Positions 1-9,482 of a DNA stretch of 64,000 nucleotides are shown here, piece after piece (within the stretch, counting starts at the first letter, position 1; every line of letters begins with the position of its first letter). The position numbers were made by a program, and so were the translations under genes. This DNA is from Pseudomonas laurylsulfativorans (GTDB lineage: Bacteria; Pseudomonadota; Gammaproteobacteria; Pseudomonadales; Pseudomonadaceae). The stretch lies in the NCBI RefSeq assembly GCF_002906155.1, contig NZ_MUJK01000001.1, positions 372,001-436,000 of the forward strand. Direction: 5' to 3'. A model generated the notes under the pieces. It was not told the DNA's origin and searched no databases. It saw only the letters and a program-made list of their open reading frames with translations.

Positions 1-1
1 C

Positions 2-478
2 TCACTGGAAGCCACCGATGTGCCGGCGGTGCATGGCGGCTATGCACCGTATCGCAAGGCTCTGCTCGAGCATGGCGTGAAACTCTATGAGCTGCGGCGC
101 CAGCCGGACGATCCCGGCCGCAGCTCTTCGTTTGGTTTCAGTGGCGGTTCGGACTCCAGCTTGCACACCAAGGCCATGATCCTGGACAAGCAGAAAGTGT
201 TCATCGGCTCGTTCAATTTCGACCCGCGTTCAGTGTTCTGGAACACTGAAGTCGGGGTGCTGGTCGATAGTCCCGAACTGGCCGGCTACGTGCGCCAGCT
301 GGCGCTTGAGGGCATGGCGCCGGTCATGAGTTACCAGGCTCGACTGGAAAACGGCGAAATCGTCTGGCTGACCGAGGATGACGGTCGCCTGCATACTTTG
401 CGCAAGGAGCCCGGCGGCAAATGGCGCAGCTTCAAAGCCTGGCTCAGCGACAAGATCGGCCTGGAGAAAATGCTCTAG
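2..478 (+). CDS. Phospholipase D-family protein, cardiolipin synthase C-like (3' part only)
   Basis: The reading frame is open from the first base of the window, so the start lies upstream. The visible 158 residues hold the second HKD motif of the phospholipase D superfamily (HTKAMILD, then GSFNFDPRS), followed by the short tail after it. Family knowledge: proteins with two HKD motifs and this tail, including the WxTEDDG and KEPG patterns, resemble ClsC/YmdC, which makes cardiolipin at the inner membrane from phosphatidylglycerol and phosphatidylethanolamine. The N-terminal HKD domain cannot be seen, so the exact subfamily is inferred. Confidence 0.85.
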   Translation, partial: SLEATDVPAVHGGYAPYRKALLEHGVKLYELRRQPDDPGRSSSFGFSGGSDSSLHTKAMILDKQKVFIGSFNFDPRSVFWNTEVGVLVDSPELAGYVRQLALEGMAPVMSYQARLENGEIVWLTEDDGRLHTLRKEPGGKWRSFKAWLSDKIGLEKML

Positions 479-536
479 ATCGAAACCCGGAGTAGGCCTC
501 TGGTTTCACGCTCACGTGTGAGCATTCAATCGCAGA

Positions 537-644
537 TCAGGGCTGCATCAGGTCGCCGTGCAATAGGGATTTACAAAGAGCCTTCTCGATCAGGGTGACG
601 CGATCAGGCTGGATGTCTTCTGACGTCTTTGCCTGCACCTGCAT
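537..644 (-). CDS. Possible small protein of 35 residues
   Basis: An ATG on the minus strand is preceded by AAGGAG at eight bases, a very good ribosome binding site. The frame encodes 35 residues beginning MQVQAKTSEDIQPD and ending LLHGDLMQP, and stops before the phospholipase gene. It is soluble, mildly charged and has no signal or membrane segment. I do not recognise the family. The site lies in an otherwise empty gap between two plus-strand genes. Support rests on the ribosome binding site alone. Confidence 0.4.
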   Translation of the reverse strand: MQVQAKTSEDIQPDRVTLIEKALCKSLLHGDLMQP

Positions 645-704
645 GACTCAGGCTCCTTGTAGTAAACGGAGGGCACCTTATGCCCTTATTTTTGAGAGTA
701 ATGA

Positions 705-1310
705 ATGAAACAAGGACACGTTTTGCTGTTGGCTTTGTTGTTTATGTTCTTAACGGGTTGCACGACCACGCCGCCAAGAGACCAAGGCAATCTTTGCAGC
801 ATTTACCGTGAGTATCCCGACTGGTACGAGGACTCGCTGCAAATGCAGAGTGAATATGGGACACCTCTGCATGTGGCCATGGCGATCATGAAGCAGGAAA
901 GCAGTTTCGTGGCAGATGCACTGCCGCCGCGTGACTACCTGCTCTGGGTGATCCCTTGGGGGCGAGTGAGCTCGGCTTACGGTTATGCGCAGGCTCAAGA
1001 TCCGGTGTGGAGTGAGTACAAGGGCAATACGGGCAACGGTGGTTCGCGTGACAGTTTCGACGACTCGATCATGTTTATCGGTTGGTACACCACTGGCACC
1101 CAGCGTCAGCTCGGAATCTCCAAATGGGACACTTACAATCAGTACCTGGCTTACCACGAGGGGCGTGGGGGCTATAGCCGTAATACCTATCGCGGTAAAC
1201 CGTGGCTGATGCAGGTTGCCCAGAAAGTGCAAAAGCAGTCTGAGATTTACAGCGCCCAACTCAAGCAGTGTCGCCATGAACTGGAAGACGAACGTAGTGG
1301 GTGGTTTTAG
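705..1310 (+). CDS. Lipoprotein with an SLT-type transglycosylase fold
   Basis: The 201-residue product opens with a lipoprotein signal ending LTGC, so it should be lipid-anchored in the envelope. The segment AMAIMKQESSF is the helix carrying the catalytic glutamate in lytic transglycosylase SLT domains, and SSAYGYAQ and AYHEGRGGY match later SLT blocks. Family knowledge: such enzymes cleave the glycan strands of peptidoglycan. The gene stands alone, with about 225 bases before it and a terminator hairpin after it. The domain is slightly atypical, so which substrate it acts on is uncertain. Confidence 0.82.
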   Translation: MKQGHVLLLALLFMFLTGCTTTPPRDQGNLCSIYREYPDWYEDSLQMQSEYGTPLHVAMAIMKQESSFVADALPPRDYLLWVIPWGRVSSAYGYAQAQDPVWSEYKGNTGNGGSRDSFDDSIMFIGWYTTGTQRQLGISKWDTYNQYLAYHEGRGGYSRNTYRGKPWLMQVAQKVQKQSEIYSAQLKQCRHELEDERSGWF

Positions 1311-1336
1311 CGCGGCAGTCGGGTGTTTTCTGCAAG

Positions 1337-1371
1337 CAAGGGTTTGCCAGCGATATTCAGGCAAACCCTTG
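1337..1371 (+). terminator. Intrinsic terminator after the SLT lipoprotein gene
   Basis: A perfect 12-bp inverted repeat (CAAGGGTTTGCC and its complement, 11-base loop) begins 26 bases after the stop codon and is followed by a T-rich stretch. Confidence 0.75.
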
Positions 1372-1421
1372 TTTGTTTCTGCTCCATTACTTCCATCTTG
1401 ATCGTGGTCACCTGAAGCTTT

Positions 1422-1616
1422 TCAGGACGCCGGGTCTGCCTTGCGGAGATCGCTGCCGATTGGGTTGCCGGTGTTGATCAGTCTTCTTTCCAGCAGTACG
1501 TTTTGCAAAGCCTGGCGGTCTGACGGGTCCATTTGATGCTCTCGCTCCTTGAGTTCCAGCAGGATCGGGGTCGACCACTGGCGGTAGGTGTGTTCGGCAC
1601 TACGATTGAGTGACAT
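1422..1616 (-). CDS. Small conserved-looking hypothetical protein, 64 residues
   Basis: The start is placed at the ATG preceded by AAGGAGG at six bases; the open frame runs further upstream but has no comparable site. The 64-residue product starts MSLNRSAEHTYRQW and is charged and soluble, with a run LLELKEREHQMDPSDRQALQ that should be helical. I do not recognise the family. It is the first of several small minus-strand genes spread over 1.4-2.9 kb, each with its own ribosome binding site. Confidence 0.65.
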   Translation of the reverse strand: MSLNRSAEHTYRQWSTPILLELKEREHQMDPSDRQALQNVLLERRLINTGNPIGSDLRKADPAS

Positions 1617-1865
1617 GGGTTCCTCCTTCGTCAGGCTCCTGCCAATTAAGGCGCCGCAGTTCGATACGCAAGAGACCCTAGTCGATGAAGCTTGTTGTCG
1701 CCAATGCTTTACCTCGGACGCCCATTTTCCCAGATGCCTGCAGCCGTAGTGCGCTGCCAGGCAGGCGATGGCGGTAACGAATTTTGTGTTGATGGCTTTG
1801 CGCTCCGATTGGGCCCTTGCGCAATGCAAGGGCCCACGGATGACGAAGTCCTGTTTCAGTCCAGC

Positions 1866-2150
1866 TTAAACAAAGGGCTGGCCGGCAAATCCCCGCGGCA
1901 AGCGTTGCAGGCCGGCCATCGCGGTCAGTCGCTCGGCCCAGGCCGAACGCCAGTTAATGGCGCTGTGCACGGCTTTGGCTTTGCGTGCTGCGCGGCGGGC
2001 GGCGTTGCGTTCAGCCTTGCGTGCTTCTTTGAAGGCCTCGGTGTTTCGGCAACTCCTGCATTTCACCCGATTGAGTTCGCGGGTCGATACGAGGTTGTTG
2101 CCGTTGTGACCGCAGGCCAGGTGCCCGCTGATTTTGAAATGAGTGACCAT
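1866..2150 (-). CDS. Small basic protein with a zinc-ribbon-like CxxC pattern
   Basis: The start is the ATG preceded by GGAG at eight bases, giving 94 residues; the open frame extends upstream without a better site. Residues 13-34 carry CGH and CRSC, arranged like the two knuckles of a small zinc ribbon. This is followed by an alanine-, lysine- and arginine-rich helix (residues 38-60) and a less basic tail. Zinc binding and nucleic-acid binding are inferred from this layout only. Nothing around it suggests a pathway. Confidence 0.55.
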   Translation of the reverse strand: MVTHFKISGHLACGHNGNNLVSTRELNRVKCRSCRNTEAFKEARKAERNAARRAARKAKAVHSAINWRSAWAERLTAMAGLQRLPRGFAGQPFV

Positions 2151-2225
2151 TGGAACGTCTCCTATCGTGACGTGTGAGCGGTTGACCCCACGTGAGCGGT
2201 GACGTTCGATTGGTTTTTGCCCAAC

Positions 2226-2250
2226 AAAAATCCCGGCGCCAGGCCGGGTT
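2226..2250 (-). terminator. Intrinsic terminator, minus strand
   Basis: Read on the minus strand, a GC-rich stem (CCCGGC/GCCGGG, five-base loop) is followed by a run of five T. It lies about 110 bases downstream of the small gene ending at 2359. Confidence 0.6.
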
Positions 2251-2358
2251 GTGAGAGAGGGTGAAATCCTGACAGGCAGGCAAACGTACGGAAACGTCAC
2301 CGTCACCGGTCATGCTGCCCGAATCGGGCCTGTTTTCGCACTGCAAATCCGTGACGGA

Positions 2359-2589
2359 TCATCTGAACCGAGGCAGAGGCCGGTCGACAGGTTGCAGAGA
2401 CGACAGCGTATGCCGGATCAGCGGCGTGTCCTTCTCTATGTCGTTCAGGCGATCACGAATTCTGAGGGCGGTGGGGTGTCCGCCTTGATGATCGACCCAG
2501 TCGGCGATTTCCTTGCAGGCAGCAGCCAGGCGGGCCTGACGGGAGTCCAGCAAGGTGAGCAGGGTGGTGATGGACTCTTTTTCGGACAT
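2359..2589 (-). CDS. Small helical hypothetical protein, 76 residues
   Basis: The chosen ATG follows GGAGG at eight bases; a GTG three codons upstream overlaps that site and is unlikely to be the start. The product MSEKESITTLLTLLDSRQA... looks largely helical, with a leucine-rich first half and the pattern RIRDRLNDIEKD in the second. There is no signal peptide or membrane segment. I do not recognise the family. It appears to be a single-gene unit with a terminator on the same strand. Confidence 0.6.
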   Translation of the reverse strand: MSEKESITTLLTLLDSRQARLAAACKEIADWVDHQGGHPTALRIRDRLNDIEKDTPLIRHTLSSLQPVDRPLPRFR

Positions 2590-2626
2590 GGGAGACACCT
2601 CCGTTCAAGAAACCTGGGTGTGGCAG

Positions 2627-2652
2627 CAAAAAGCCCGCCTGGAGCGAGCTTT
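2627..2652 (-). terminator. Probable intrinsic terminator, minus strand
   Basis: On the minus strand AGCTCGC, a five-base loop and GCGGGCT form a stem with one mismatch, followed by five T. It ends the small gene at 2720-2941. Confidence 0.55.
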
Positions 2653-2719
2653 CTGCCGTTGGGGTCGCTGATCCTTCAGCCATATCAGTATAGACCCGTT
2701 AAAAAACGCTGGCAGGCCC

Positions 2720-2941
2720 TCAGCTTTGTCGGGCTGTCACTTGTGATTTTGCGTTCAACTGCCGGCAAACACGCTGGGCGTCTTCTTCAACATCGTAACC
2801 GTCTCCGATGAAGCCTTCGGTACGGGTATCGGCGATGCGGTACCAGACTGCGGCATCGGGTGGAAGGTGTTCATTCTCACCCTCACGGCGACCATGGATG
2901 ATGATCTTGTTGCAACGCTTCACGACAAAAATGTCTTCCAT
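2720..2941 (-). CDS. Small hypothetical protein, 73 residues
   Basis: The ATG opens a 73-residue frame, MEDIFVVKRCNKIIIHGRRE..., with an alternating hydrophobic N-terminal half that could form strands and a charged helical C-terminal half (DVEEDAQRVCRQLNAK). The layout, beta strands then a helix with WYRIADTRTE between, resembles small stand-alone sheet proteins, but I do not recognise a family. It has no signal peptide and lies 72 bases beyond the end of the topoisomerase gene on the same strand. Confidence 0.6.
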   Translation of the reverse strand: MEDIFVVKRCNKIIIHGRREGENEHLPPDAAVWYRIADTRTEGFIGDGYDVEEDAQRVCRQLNAKSQVTARQS

Positions 2942-3013
2942 GGCGTCTCCGCAGCCGATTCCTGTTCAGATCAACTATAGAAGCCATTGGTGATCGTGCA
3001 AAAAATAGGCAGG

Positions 3014-4039
3014 TCAATTCGTCGGTTCAGGCGCTGCCGCAATCCGCTCGAGGAAGATCGCCAGCCCGGCTTCCTCGGCTGACAGCCCCTTGCGCGCTCT
3101 CGGTCTGGGCAGTTGTGCCAGGTCGCCGAGAAGGTAACCGTCCAGCACGGCCGGGTGGATATAGCACTTGCGGCACACTGCCGGGGTATTGCCCAGTTGC
3201 CTGGCAACGTTCTTGACCATATCCACCAGGTGCCGCCTGGCGTCCGTTTCAGGCTCCCAGTGCAGCTTGCGCAGTAACGCCAGAGCCAACACGCTGCCGG
3301 CCCAGGTGCGGTAATCCTTGGCGGTGAAGTCGGCGCTGGTGAGCGTTTGCAAATAGCTGTTGATGTCGGAGGAACTGACAGTGCGCCGGTCACCGTTTTC
3401 ATCCAGATACTGAAACAGGTTCTGTCCGGGTATTTCCTGGCATCGTTTGATGATCCGGGCCAGTCGCCGGTCTTTCACGGTGATCTGGTGTTCGACGCCA
3501 CTTTTACCGCGGAACTGGAACTGGATGGCACTGCCGTTGATCTCTACGTGGCGGCTGCGCAAGGTCGTCAGGCCGTAGGAGCGGTTGTCCCGGGCATATT
3601 GGCTGTTGCCAATACGGATCAACGTTGAGTCGAGCAGGGTAATGACCGTGGCCACGACTTTGTCGCGACTGAATCCCGGTGCCGCCAATACGGCTTCCAG
3701 CCGTTGGCGCAGTTTCGGCAAGGCCAGCCCGAATTCACGCAGGCGCAAGTATTTGTCGGCGTCGCGTACCTCTCGCCAGCGGGGGTGATAACGGTATTGT
3801 TTGCGCCCCCGGGCATCCCGGCCCGTAGCCTGCAGATGCCCATGTGGATCGGCGCAGATCCACACCTCGGTATAGGCGGGTGGCACCGCGAGCGCGTTGA
3901 GGCGGTTGATTGCGTCGGGGGCGGTGATGCGTTGTCCCGCCGGGTCGAAATAGGCGAATCTTCCGCGCAGTTTCCTGCGGGTGATGCCTGGTTGAGTGTC
4001 CTCGACATAATGCAGGTCAGGTGGCAGTGCATCGGACAT
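3014..4039 (-). CDS. DNA topoisomerase IB (poxvirus-type)
   Basis: The product relaxes supercoiled DNA by transient cleavage of one strand through a 3'-phosphotyrosyl link. The first third has the small N-terminal domain of bacterial TopIB (RRKLRGRFAYFDPAGQRI, then PPAYTEVWICADPHGHLQAT). The catalytic domain shows SFGLTTLR-like and FRGKSG motifs and ends with KCYIHPAVLDGY, whose first tyrosine is the expected nucleophile. I place the start at the ATG at 4039, which has AGGA eight bases upstream; in-frame ATGs at 4048 and 4081 are alternatives. It is apparently a single gene. Confidence 0.9.
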   Translation of the reverse strand: MSDALPPDLHYVEDTQPGITRRKLRGRFAYFDPAGQRITAPDAINRLNALAVPPAYTEVWICADPHGHLQATGRDARGRKQYRYHPRWREVRDADKYLRLREFGLALPKLRQRLEAVLAAPGFSRDKVVATVITLLDSTLIRIGNSQYARDNRSYGLTTLRSRHVEINGSAIQFQFRGKSGVEHQITVKDRRLARIIKRCQEIPGQNLFQYLDENGDRRTVSSSDINSYLQTLTSADFTAKDYRTWAGSVLALALLRKLHWEPETDARRHLVDMVKNVARQLGNTPAVCRKCYIHPAVLDGYLLGDLAQLPRPRARKGLSAEEAGLAIFLERIAAAPEPTN

Positions 4040-4114
4040 GACAAGCATCCTGGGCGAGGAATCACGGGGCGTTACAGCCATTGACCGCGCTGCGCTGCAG
4101 TCGTGCCGGCGGAT

Positions 4115-5194
4115 TTACGCGAGCACTGCGACTGCTTTGATTTGCGCCCAGAGTTGCTGGCCAGGATGGACGTTGAGTTGGTCGCGGGAATAACGCGTAA
4201 TCCGCGCCAACAGCGGTGTGCCTGCGGCGTCCAGGCGAATCAGTACGTGAGCGGCATTGTCCGCGCTCATTTCACTGACCACGGTGACTGGCAGGCGATT
4301 GAGAATGCTGCTTTGCCCGGCACTGTCCAGGCTCAGGCTCACGTCCCGCGCCTGGACTTTGCAGCGCAATGCTTGGCCCGCATCCATTGGCGTATGGGGT
4401 ACACGAATGTTGAGGGTGGTGGCGGGCAATTGCAGGCTGAGTAATTGGTAGTCGGCGTCATAGGCGCTGACGCGACCTTCGATCACCACGCCGGCGTCAT
4501 CCCCCATCGCCAGAGGCAAATCGAGGCGTGCCAGGGTCTGGCCGATCGGGCCACTGGCCAGTGCCTTGCCGTTGCTGAGCAACACGATATGGTCGGCCAG
4601 CCGCGCGACTTCATCCTGGGAGTGGCTGACGTACAGCACCGGGATGTCGAGTTCGTCGTGCAGGCGCTGCAAGTAGGGCAGGATTTCATTTTTGCGTTGG
4701 GCATCCAGCGCGGCCAGTGGCTCGTCCATCAACAGCAGTTTCGGGCTGGTGAGCAAGGCGCGGGCAATGCCTACGCGCTGTCGCTCACCGCCCGATAGGT
4801 GTTGTGGGTGCCGGTCGAGCAAATGGCTGATGCCCAGCAGTTCGGTGGCGTGGGCCATGTCGACCCGACGCTGCGTCTTTGCAATACGCTTGAGGCCGAA
4901 CTCCAGGTTGGCCAGCACCGACAGATGGGGAAACAGGCTGGCTTCCTGGAACACGTAGCCCAGCGTGCGTTTGTGCGGTGCGACGAAGACCTTGTTTTCG
5001 CTGTCTTGCCAGACTTCATCGTTGACCTGGATAAAGCCGCGATCGGCCCGTTCCAGACCGGCGATGCAGCGCAGGCAAGTGGTCTTGCCCGAGCCGGAGT
5101 GACCGTAAAGCGCAGTGACGCCACGGCCCGGCAGTTGCAGGTCGACGTCCAGGGCAAAGCCCGGATAGTCCAGTTTCAGGCGCATTTGAATCAT
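4115..5194 (-). CDS. modC: Molybdate ABC transporter, ATP-binding protein ModC
   Basis: This 359-residue ATPase energises molybdate import. It shows Walker A (GHSGSGKT, residues 31-38), the Q-loop FQEASLFPH, the ABC signature LSGGE (133-137) and Walker B (LLLMDEP, 153-159). A TOBE/Mop-like oxyanion-binding domain lies after about residue 230. It is the last gene of modA-modB-modC: its ATG lies three bases after the modB stop and has GGAG upstream, so translation is probably coupled. Family length is normal. Confidence 0.95.
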   Translation of the reverse strand: MIQMRLKLDYPGFALDVDLQLPGRGVTALYGHSGSGKTTCLRCIAGLERADRGFIQVNDEVWQDSENKVFVAPHKRTLGYVFQEASLFPHLSVLANLEFGLKRIAKTQRRVDMAHATELLGISHLLDRHPQHLSGGERQRVGIARALLTSPKLLLMDEPLAALDAQRKNEILPYLQRLHDELDIPVLYVSHSQDEVARLADHIVLLSNGKALASGPIGQTLARLDLPLAMGDDAGVVIEGRVSAYDADYQLLSLQLPATTLNIRVPHTPMDAGQALRCKVQARDVSLSLDSAGQSSILNRLPVTVVSEMSADNAAHVLIRLDAAGTPLLARITRYSRDQLNVHPGQQLWAQIKAVAVLA

Positions 5195-5197
5195 CGG

Positions 5198-5878
5198 TCA
5201 GCTCCAGCCCGCTTTGGTTTTTCGGCTGGAATACAGCGCCAGCAAGACGGCAAACGAGAACACCAGCATCGCCCCGGCCAGCCAATGGGCCTGGGCGTAT
5301 TCCATGGCTTCGACGTGATCGTAGATCTGCACCGAGACCACGCGGGTCTTCTCGGGAATGTTGCCGCCAATCATCAGCACCACGCCGAACTCGCCGACGG
5401 TGTGGGCGAAACCAAGAATGGCCGCGGTAATGAAACCTGGGCGAGCGAGGGGCAGCATCACGCTGAAAAAGGTGTCCCAGGGATTGGCCCGCAGCGTCGC
5501 GGCCACTTCGAGCGGGCGTGTACCGATCGCGGAAAATGCGTTTTGCAGCGGCTGGACCACAAACGGCATCGAATACAACACTGAACCGATCACCAGCCCC
5601 GCAAAACTGAAAGTGAGGGTGCCAAGGCCGAGTGATTGAGTGAGCTGGCCGATGTACCCGTGGGGGCCGAGGGCGAGCAATAGATAAAAGCCAATCACCG
5701 TCGGCGGCAGCACCAGGGGCAGGGCGACAATCGCCCCGACCGGGCCGCGCAACCAGGAGCGGGTGCGCGAGAGCCACAACGCAATCGGAGTGCCGACAAT
5801 CAGCAGGATGACGGTCGTCAGGGACGCCAGCTTCAGGGTCAGCCAAATGGCGGAAAAATCGGCACTCGATAGCGACAT
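5198..5878 (-). CDS. modB: Molybdate ABC transporter permease ModB
   Basis: The 226-residue protein is an integral inner-membrane permease with several hydrophobic segments and the binding-protein-dependent transport loop ([20 protein letters not shown], about residues 130-150) that contacts ModC. The modA stop TAA abuts the ATG directly, so expression follows modA. The fused molybdenum-storage type of ModB is excluded by the ordinary length. Confidence 0.95.
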   Translation of the reverse strand: MSLSSADFSAIWLTLKLASLTTVILLIVGTPIALWLSRTRSWLRGPVGAIVALPLVLPPTVIGFYLLLALGPHGYIGQLTQSLGLGTLTFSFAGLVIGSVLYSMPFVVQPLQNAFSAIGTRPLEVAATLRANPWDTFFSVMLPLARPGFITAAILGFAHTVGEFGVVLMIGGNIPEKTRVVSVQIYDHVEAMEYAQAHWLAGAMLVFSFAVLLALYSSRKTKAGWS

Positions 5879-6658
<780 letters not shown>

Positions 6659-6686
6659 TTAAAGGCAATTGCAGCAGGGGGTGAAT

Positions 6687-6710
6687 CGTTATGTACAGAA
6701 ATATATAGCG
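6687..6710 (-). promoter_or_regulatory. ModE-type operator of modABC
   Basis: CGTTATGTA, six bases, then TATATAGCG: the second half is the reverse complement of CGCTATATA, so the two nine-base arms differ at two positions only. This is the layout of the known ModE site (CGTTATATA and TATATAACG type, six- to eight-base spacer). The position just upstream of modA fits repression by molybdate-loaded ModE. It sits inside a longer imperfect inverted repeat, 6655-6670 with 6711-6727. No modE gene is in the window. Confidence 0.8.
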
Positions 6711-6771
6711 AATTGCCTTTAAACGGAATGTGCTGTCATAAAGTTGTATACAATTTCGGTGCGAGTGATGC

Positions 6772-7839
6772 TCAGGAGCGACGCAGCAGTCTCGCTAATC
6801 CTTCCTCGGCCAGTTGTCGAGTCAGTGCCGCGCTGGTCAAATCGACTCCGAGGGTAAATGCCTGGCCGGCCCAAAGGTTGCTGAAATCGGCTTCATCCTT
6901 GGCCCGCAACGGCATCAGCGCGCCACCGGCAAGGGGGAAGGCCGGAGCCTTGGCGCTCATCGGCCCCAACTCACGCATCACCCGATTGAGGATGCCCCGG
7001 GCCGGGCGACCGGTGAACACGTTGGTGACGGCCGTCTCGCTTTCCTTGGCAGTGCGCAACGCTTTGTGATGGGACGGGCTGACCTTGGCCTCTGGCGTGA
7101 ACAGGTACGCCGTACCCACCTGCACCGCCGAAGCGCCCAGTATGAAGGCAGCGGCGACGCCTCGTGCGTCAGCGATCCCGCCAGCGGCGATCACCGGCAC
7201 TTTCACTGCATCGACGACTTGCGGCACCAAGGCGAAAGTCCCCACCTGGCTACTCAGGTCATCGCTGAGAAACATTCCGCGATGGCCTCCGGCCTCAAAA
7301 CCCATGGCAATGATTGCATCACAGCCATGCTGCTCAAGCCACACGGCTTCTTCGACGGTGGTGGCTGAGGACAGCACTTTCGCACCGGTGGCTTTGACCC
7401 GCTCGAGCAAGGATTTTTCCGGCAGGCCGAAGTGAAAACTCACCACTTCGGGGCGAAATTCCTCGACCACTTCACAGGCAGCATTGTCGAACGGCGCCCG
7501 GTTGGACACGGGGGTTGGCGCATCGAAATCGGCGCCCAGCTCCTTGTAGTACGGTTGCAGCAGGTTTTTCCAGTCTCGCGCGCGCTGCTCGTCAGGAGCT
7601 GGAGGTTGATGGCAGAAGAAATTGACGTTGATCGGGCGCTGGGTGTGTTGGCGGATGGTTTTCAGTTCTTCGCGCAGTTGATCGGTGCTGAGCATCGCCG
7701 CCGGCATCGAACCCAGGCCGCCGGCATTGCACGCTGCAATCACCATGGACGAGTTTGTGGCACCGGCCATCGGTCCCTGAATGATCGGCAGTTCGATCCC
7801 GAGCAGGTCAAGAATGCGGGTATCTGGCCATTGGTTCAT
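6772..7839 (-). CDS. Nitronate monooxygenase (2-nitropropane dioxygenase family)
   Basis: The product is an FMN-dependent TIM-barrel enzyme that oxidises alkyl nitronates. Visible features are the N-terminal PIIQGPMAGATNSSMVIA, the mid-barrel block AIIAMGFEAGGHRGMF whose histidine is the usual catalytic base, and the FMN-phosphate loop VIAAGGIADARGVAAAFILGASAVQ. The start is set at the ATG with GGAG 12 bases upstream, giving 355 residues; 24 more open codons lie upstream. It stands alone between modABC and a pseudogene. The physiological substrate, often propionate-3-nitronate, is inferred from the family. Confidence 0.88.
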   Translation of the reverse strand: MNQWPDTRILDLLGIELPIIQGPMAGATNSSMVIAACNAGGLGSMPAAMLSTDQLREELKTIRQHTQRPINVNFFCHQPPAPDEQRARDWKNLLQPYYKELGADFDAPTPVSNRAPFDNAACEVVEEFRPEVVSFHFGLPEKSLLERVKATGAKVLSSATTVEEAVWLEQHGCDAIIAMGFEAGGHRGMFLSDDLSSQVGTFALVPQVVDAVKVPVIAAGGIADARGVAAAFILGASAVQVGTAYLFTPEAKVSPSHHKALRTAKESETAVTNVFTGRPARGILNRVMRELGPMSAKAPAFPLAGGALMPLRAKDEADFSNLWAGQAFTLGVDLTSAALTRQLAEEGLARLLRRS

Positions 7840-7943
7840 GTGCTGTGTTCTCCGACGTTGAAACAGGGCAGGGACGGTAGAGCAGGATTTGTAACGCAAC
7901 GACTGGCGCAAGGCCAGTCGTCATTTCAGCTTGCCGGTTTTCT

Positions 7944-8319
7944 TCAGCGTCGATGGAAGCCTCCACCGCCACCATCGAAGGAGTGATTCATCACCTGGGC
8001 AGTGTTGGCCGAATCAGCGGGTGGCCTTGTCGACCAGTGTGTGGGCGCTGAACTGCACAATGCCGTAGGTGGATTTGCCATCGGTGCCCGTGGCCTCCGC
8101 GGCAGCCCGCGCGCTCAGGGTGTAACCATCCCAACTGTCCAGTTGTGGTTGGTAAATGGTCAGTTTGGTGTCGCCGGCAGCCAGCACCTGTGGCCAGTTG
8201 GGGGACGCGGCCAGCTGATTCGCAGGAGGCTGGACGGGTTGCTCTGGTGCCGCCTGGGCGCCGCTGAGCGCAACCAGACAGAGCATCAGTAAAACGGTGA
8301 ATAAACGCAGTTGAGGCAT
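7944..8319 (-). pseudogene. Secreted protein gene reduced to its N- and C-terminal ends
   Basis: The N-terminal frame (8319 to 8014) encodes a 101-residue protein with a clear signal peptide ending AQA, then a proline-rich linker and the segment LTIYQPQLDSWDGYTLSARAA. It stops abruptly at LVDKATR. Directly after the stop, in another frame, lies ADSANTAQVMNHSFDGGGGGFHRR followed by a stop; this glycine-rich, histidine-rich tail looks like the C-terminus of an exported protein. I infer one larger gene whose middle has been deleted. GGAG precedes the ATG, so a short truncated product could still be made. A hairpin at 7900-7920 follows. Confidence 0.6.
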
Positions 8320-8498
8320 TGTCAGCTCCATCGACAAGACAGGTCCTTGCGGCATTTCAAGGTTGCGAAAAAGCATAGTCGCCGCTAATGAAAACGCCCG
8401 GCGGGTTGCCGGATTGGCTTAAAGTCGGGTACGGCAATCGGTTGCCATGTGTTATTTCATTTGCACCACAACCAGACTGATTCCATTGAGAGGCCGTA

Positions 8499-9482
8499 AT
8501 GTTCAAAGGTATTTTGATCGACAAAGACGACAGCGGTTACCGGGCCATACTGCAAGAGATCCAGGACGATCAGTTACCCGAGGGCGATGTCACGGTGCGT
8601 GTTGGCTACAGCACGCTGAACTTCAAGGATGGCCTGGCGATCACCGGCAGCAGCCCGGTGGTGCGAAAATTCCCGATGGTGCCAGGCATCGACCTGGCCG
8701 GGGTCGTCGAGGCCAGCGGGCATCCGGACTACCAGGTCGGTGACGCCGTCCTGCTCAATGGCTGGGGCGTGGGTGAAGGGCATTGGGGAGGATTGGCGCA
8801 GAAGGCTCGCCTCAATGGCGACTGGCTGATTCCGCTGCCCAAGGCTTTTACCGCGGCCCAGTCGATGGCTATCGGTACGGCGGGCTACACGGCCATGCTG
8901 TGCATCCTGGCCCTTGAGCACAATGGCGTGACGCCTGAGCAGGGCGAAATCCTGGTCACCGGCGCCAACGGTGGCGTCGGCAGTTTCGCCATCGCGTTGC
9001 TCAGCAAGCTCGGCTACCGGGTGGTCGCGTCCACCGGGCGTACCTCGGAACACGACTACCTCAAGCAACTCGGCGCTGGCGAAATCATCGATCGCGCTAC
9101 CTTGTCCGAGCCAGGCAAGCCGTTGGCCAAGGAGCGTTGGGCGGGCGTCATCGACTCGGTCGGCAGCCATACCCTGGCCAATGCTTGCGCCAGCACCAAG
9201 GCCAACGGCACCGTCGCGGCCTGCGGCCTGGCCCAAGGCATGGACTTTCCGGCATCCGTTGCGCCGTTCATTTTGCGTGGCGTGACCCTGGCCGGCATCA
9301 ACAGCGTGACCCAACCCAAAGCCAAACGGGTACAAGCCTGGGATCGACTGGCCCGGGACCTGGACTTCAATCTGTTGCCGCTGATCAGTCATGAAATCGG
9401 TTTGAGCGAAGCCATCGATGCCGCGCCGCGTTTGCTTGCCGGGCAGTTGCGCGGGCGCGTGGTGGTGGATGTGAATCGCTGA
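8499..9482 (+). CDS. acuI: Acryloyl-CoA reductase AcuI/YhdH, MDR-family oxidoreductase
   Basis: The 327-residue protein is a zinc-free medium-chain dehydrogenase. It opens with the family start MFKGILIDKDDSGYRA. PMVPGIDLAGVVEASGHPDYQVGD matches the GroES-like domain, and the NADPH-binding fold shows VTGANGGVGSFAIALL (about residue 154). The enzyme reduces acryloyl-CoA to propionyl-CoA with NADPH, which protects against acrylate. The ATG has GAGG at seven bases. The gene stands alone and converges on ada with no gap. Confidence 0.92.
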   Translation: MFKGILIDKDDSGYRAILQEIQDDQLPEGDVTVRVGYSTLNFKDGLAITGSSPVVRKFPMVPGIDLAGVVEASGHPDYQVGDAVLLNGWGVGEGHWGGLAQKARLNGDWLIPLPKAFTAAQSMAIGTAGYTAMLCILALEHNGVTPEQGEILVTGANGGVGSFAIALLSKLGYRVVASTGRTSEHDYLKQLGAGEIIDRATLSEPGKPLAKERWAGVIDSVGSHTLANACASTKANGTVAACGLAQGMDFPASVAPFILRGVTLAGINSVTQPKAKRVQAWDRLARDLDFNLLPLISHEIGLSEAIDAAPRLLAGQLRGRVVVDVNR

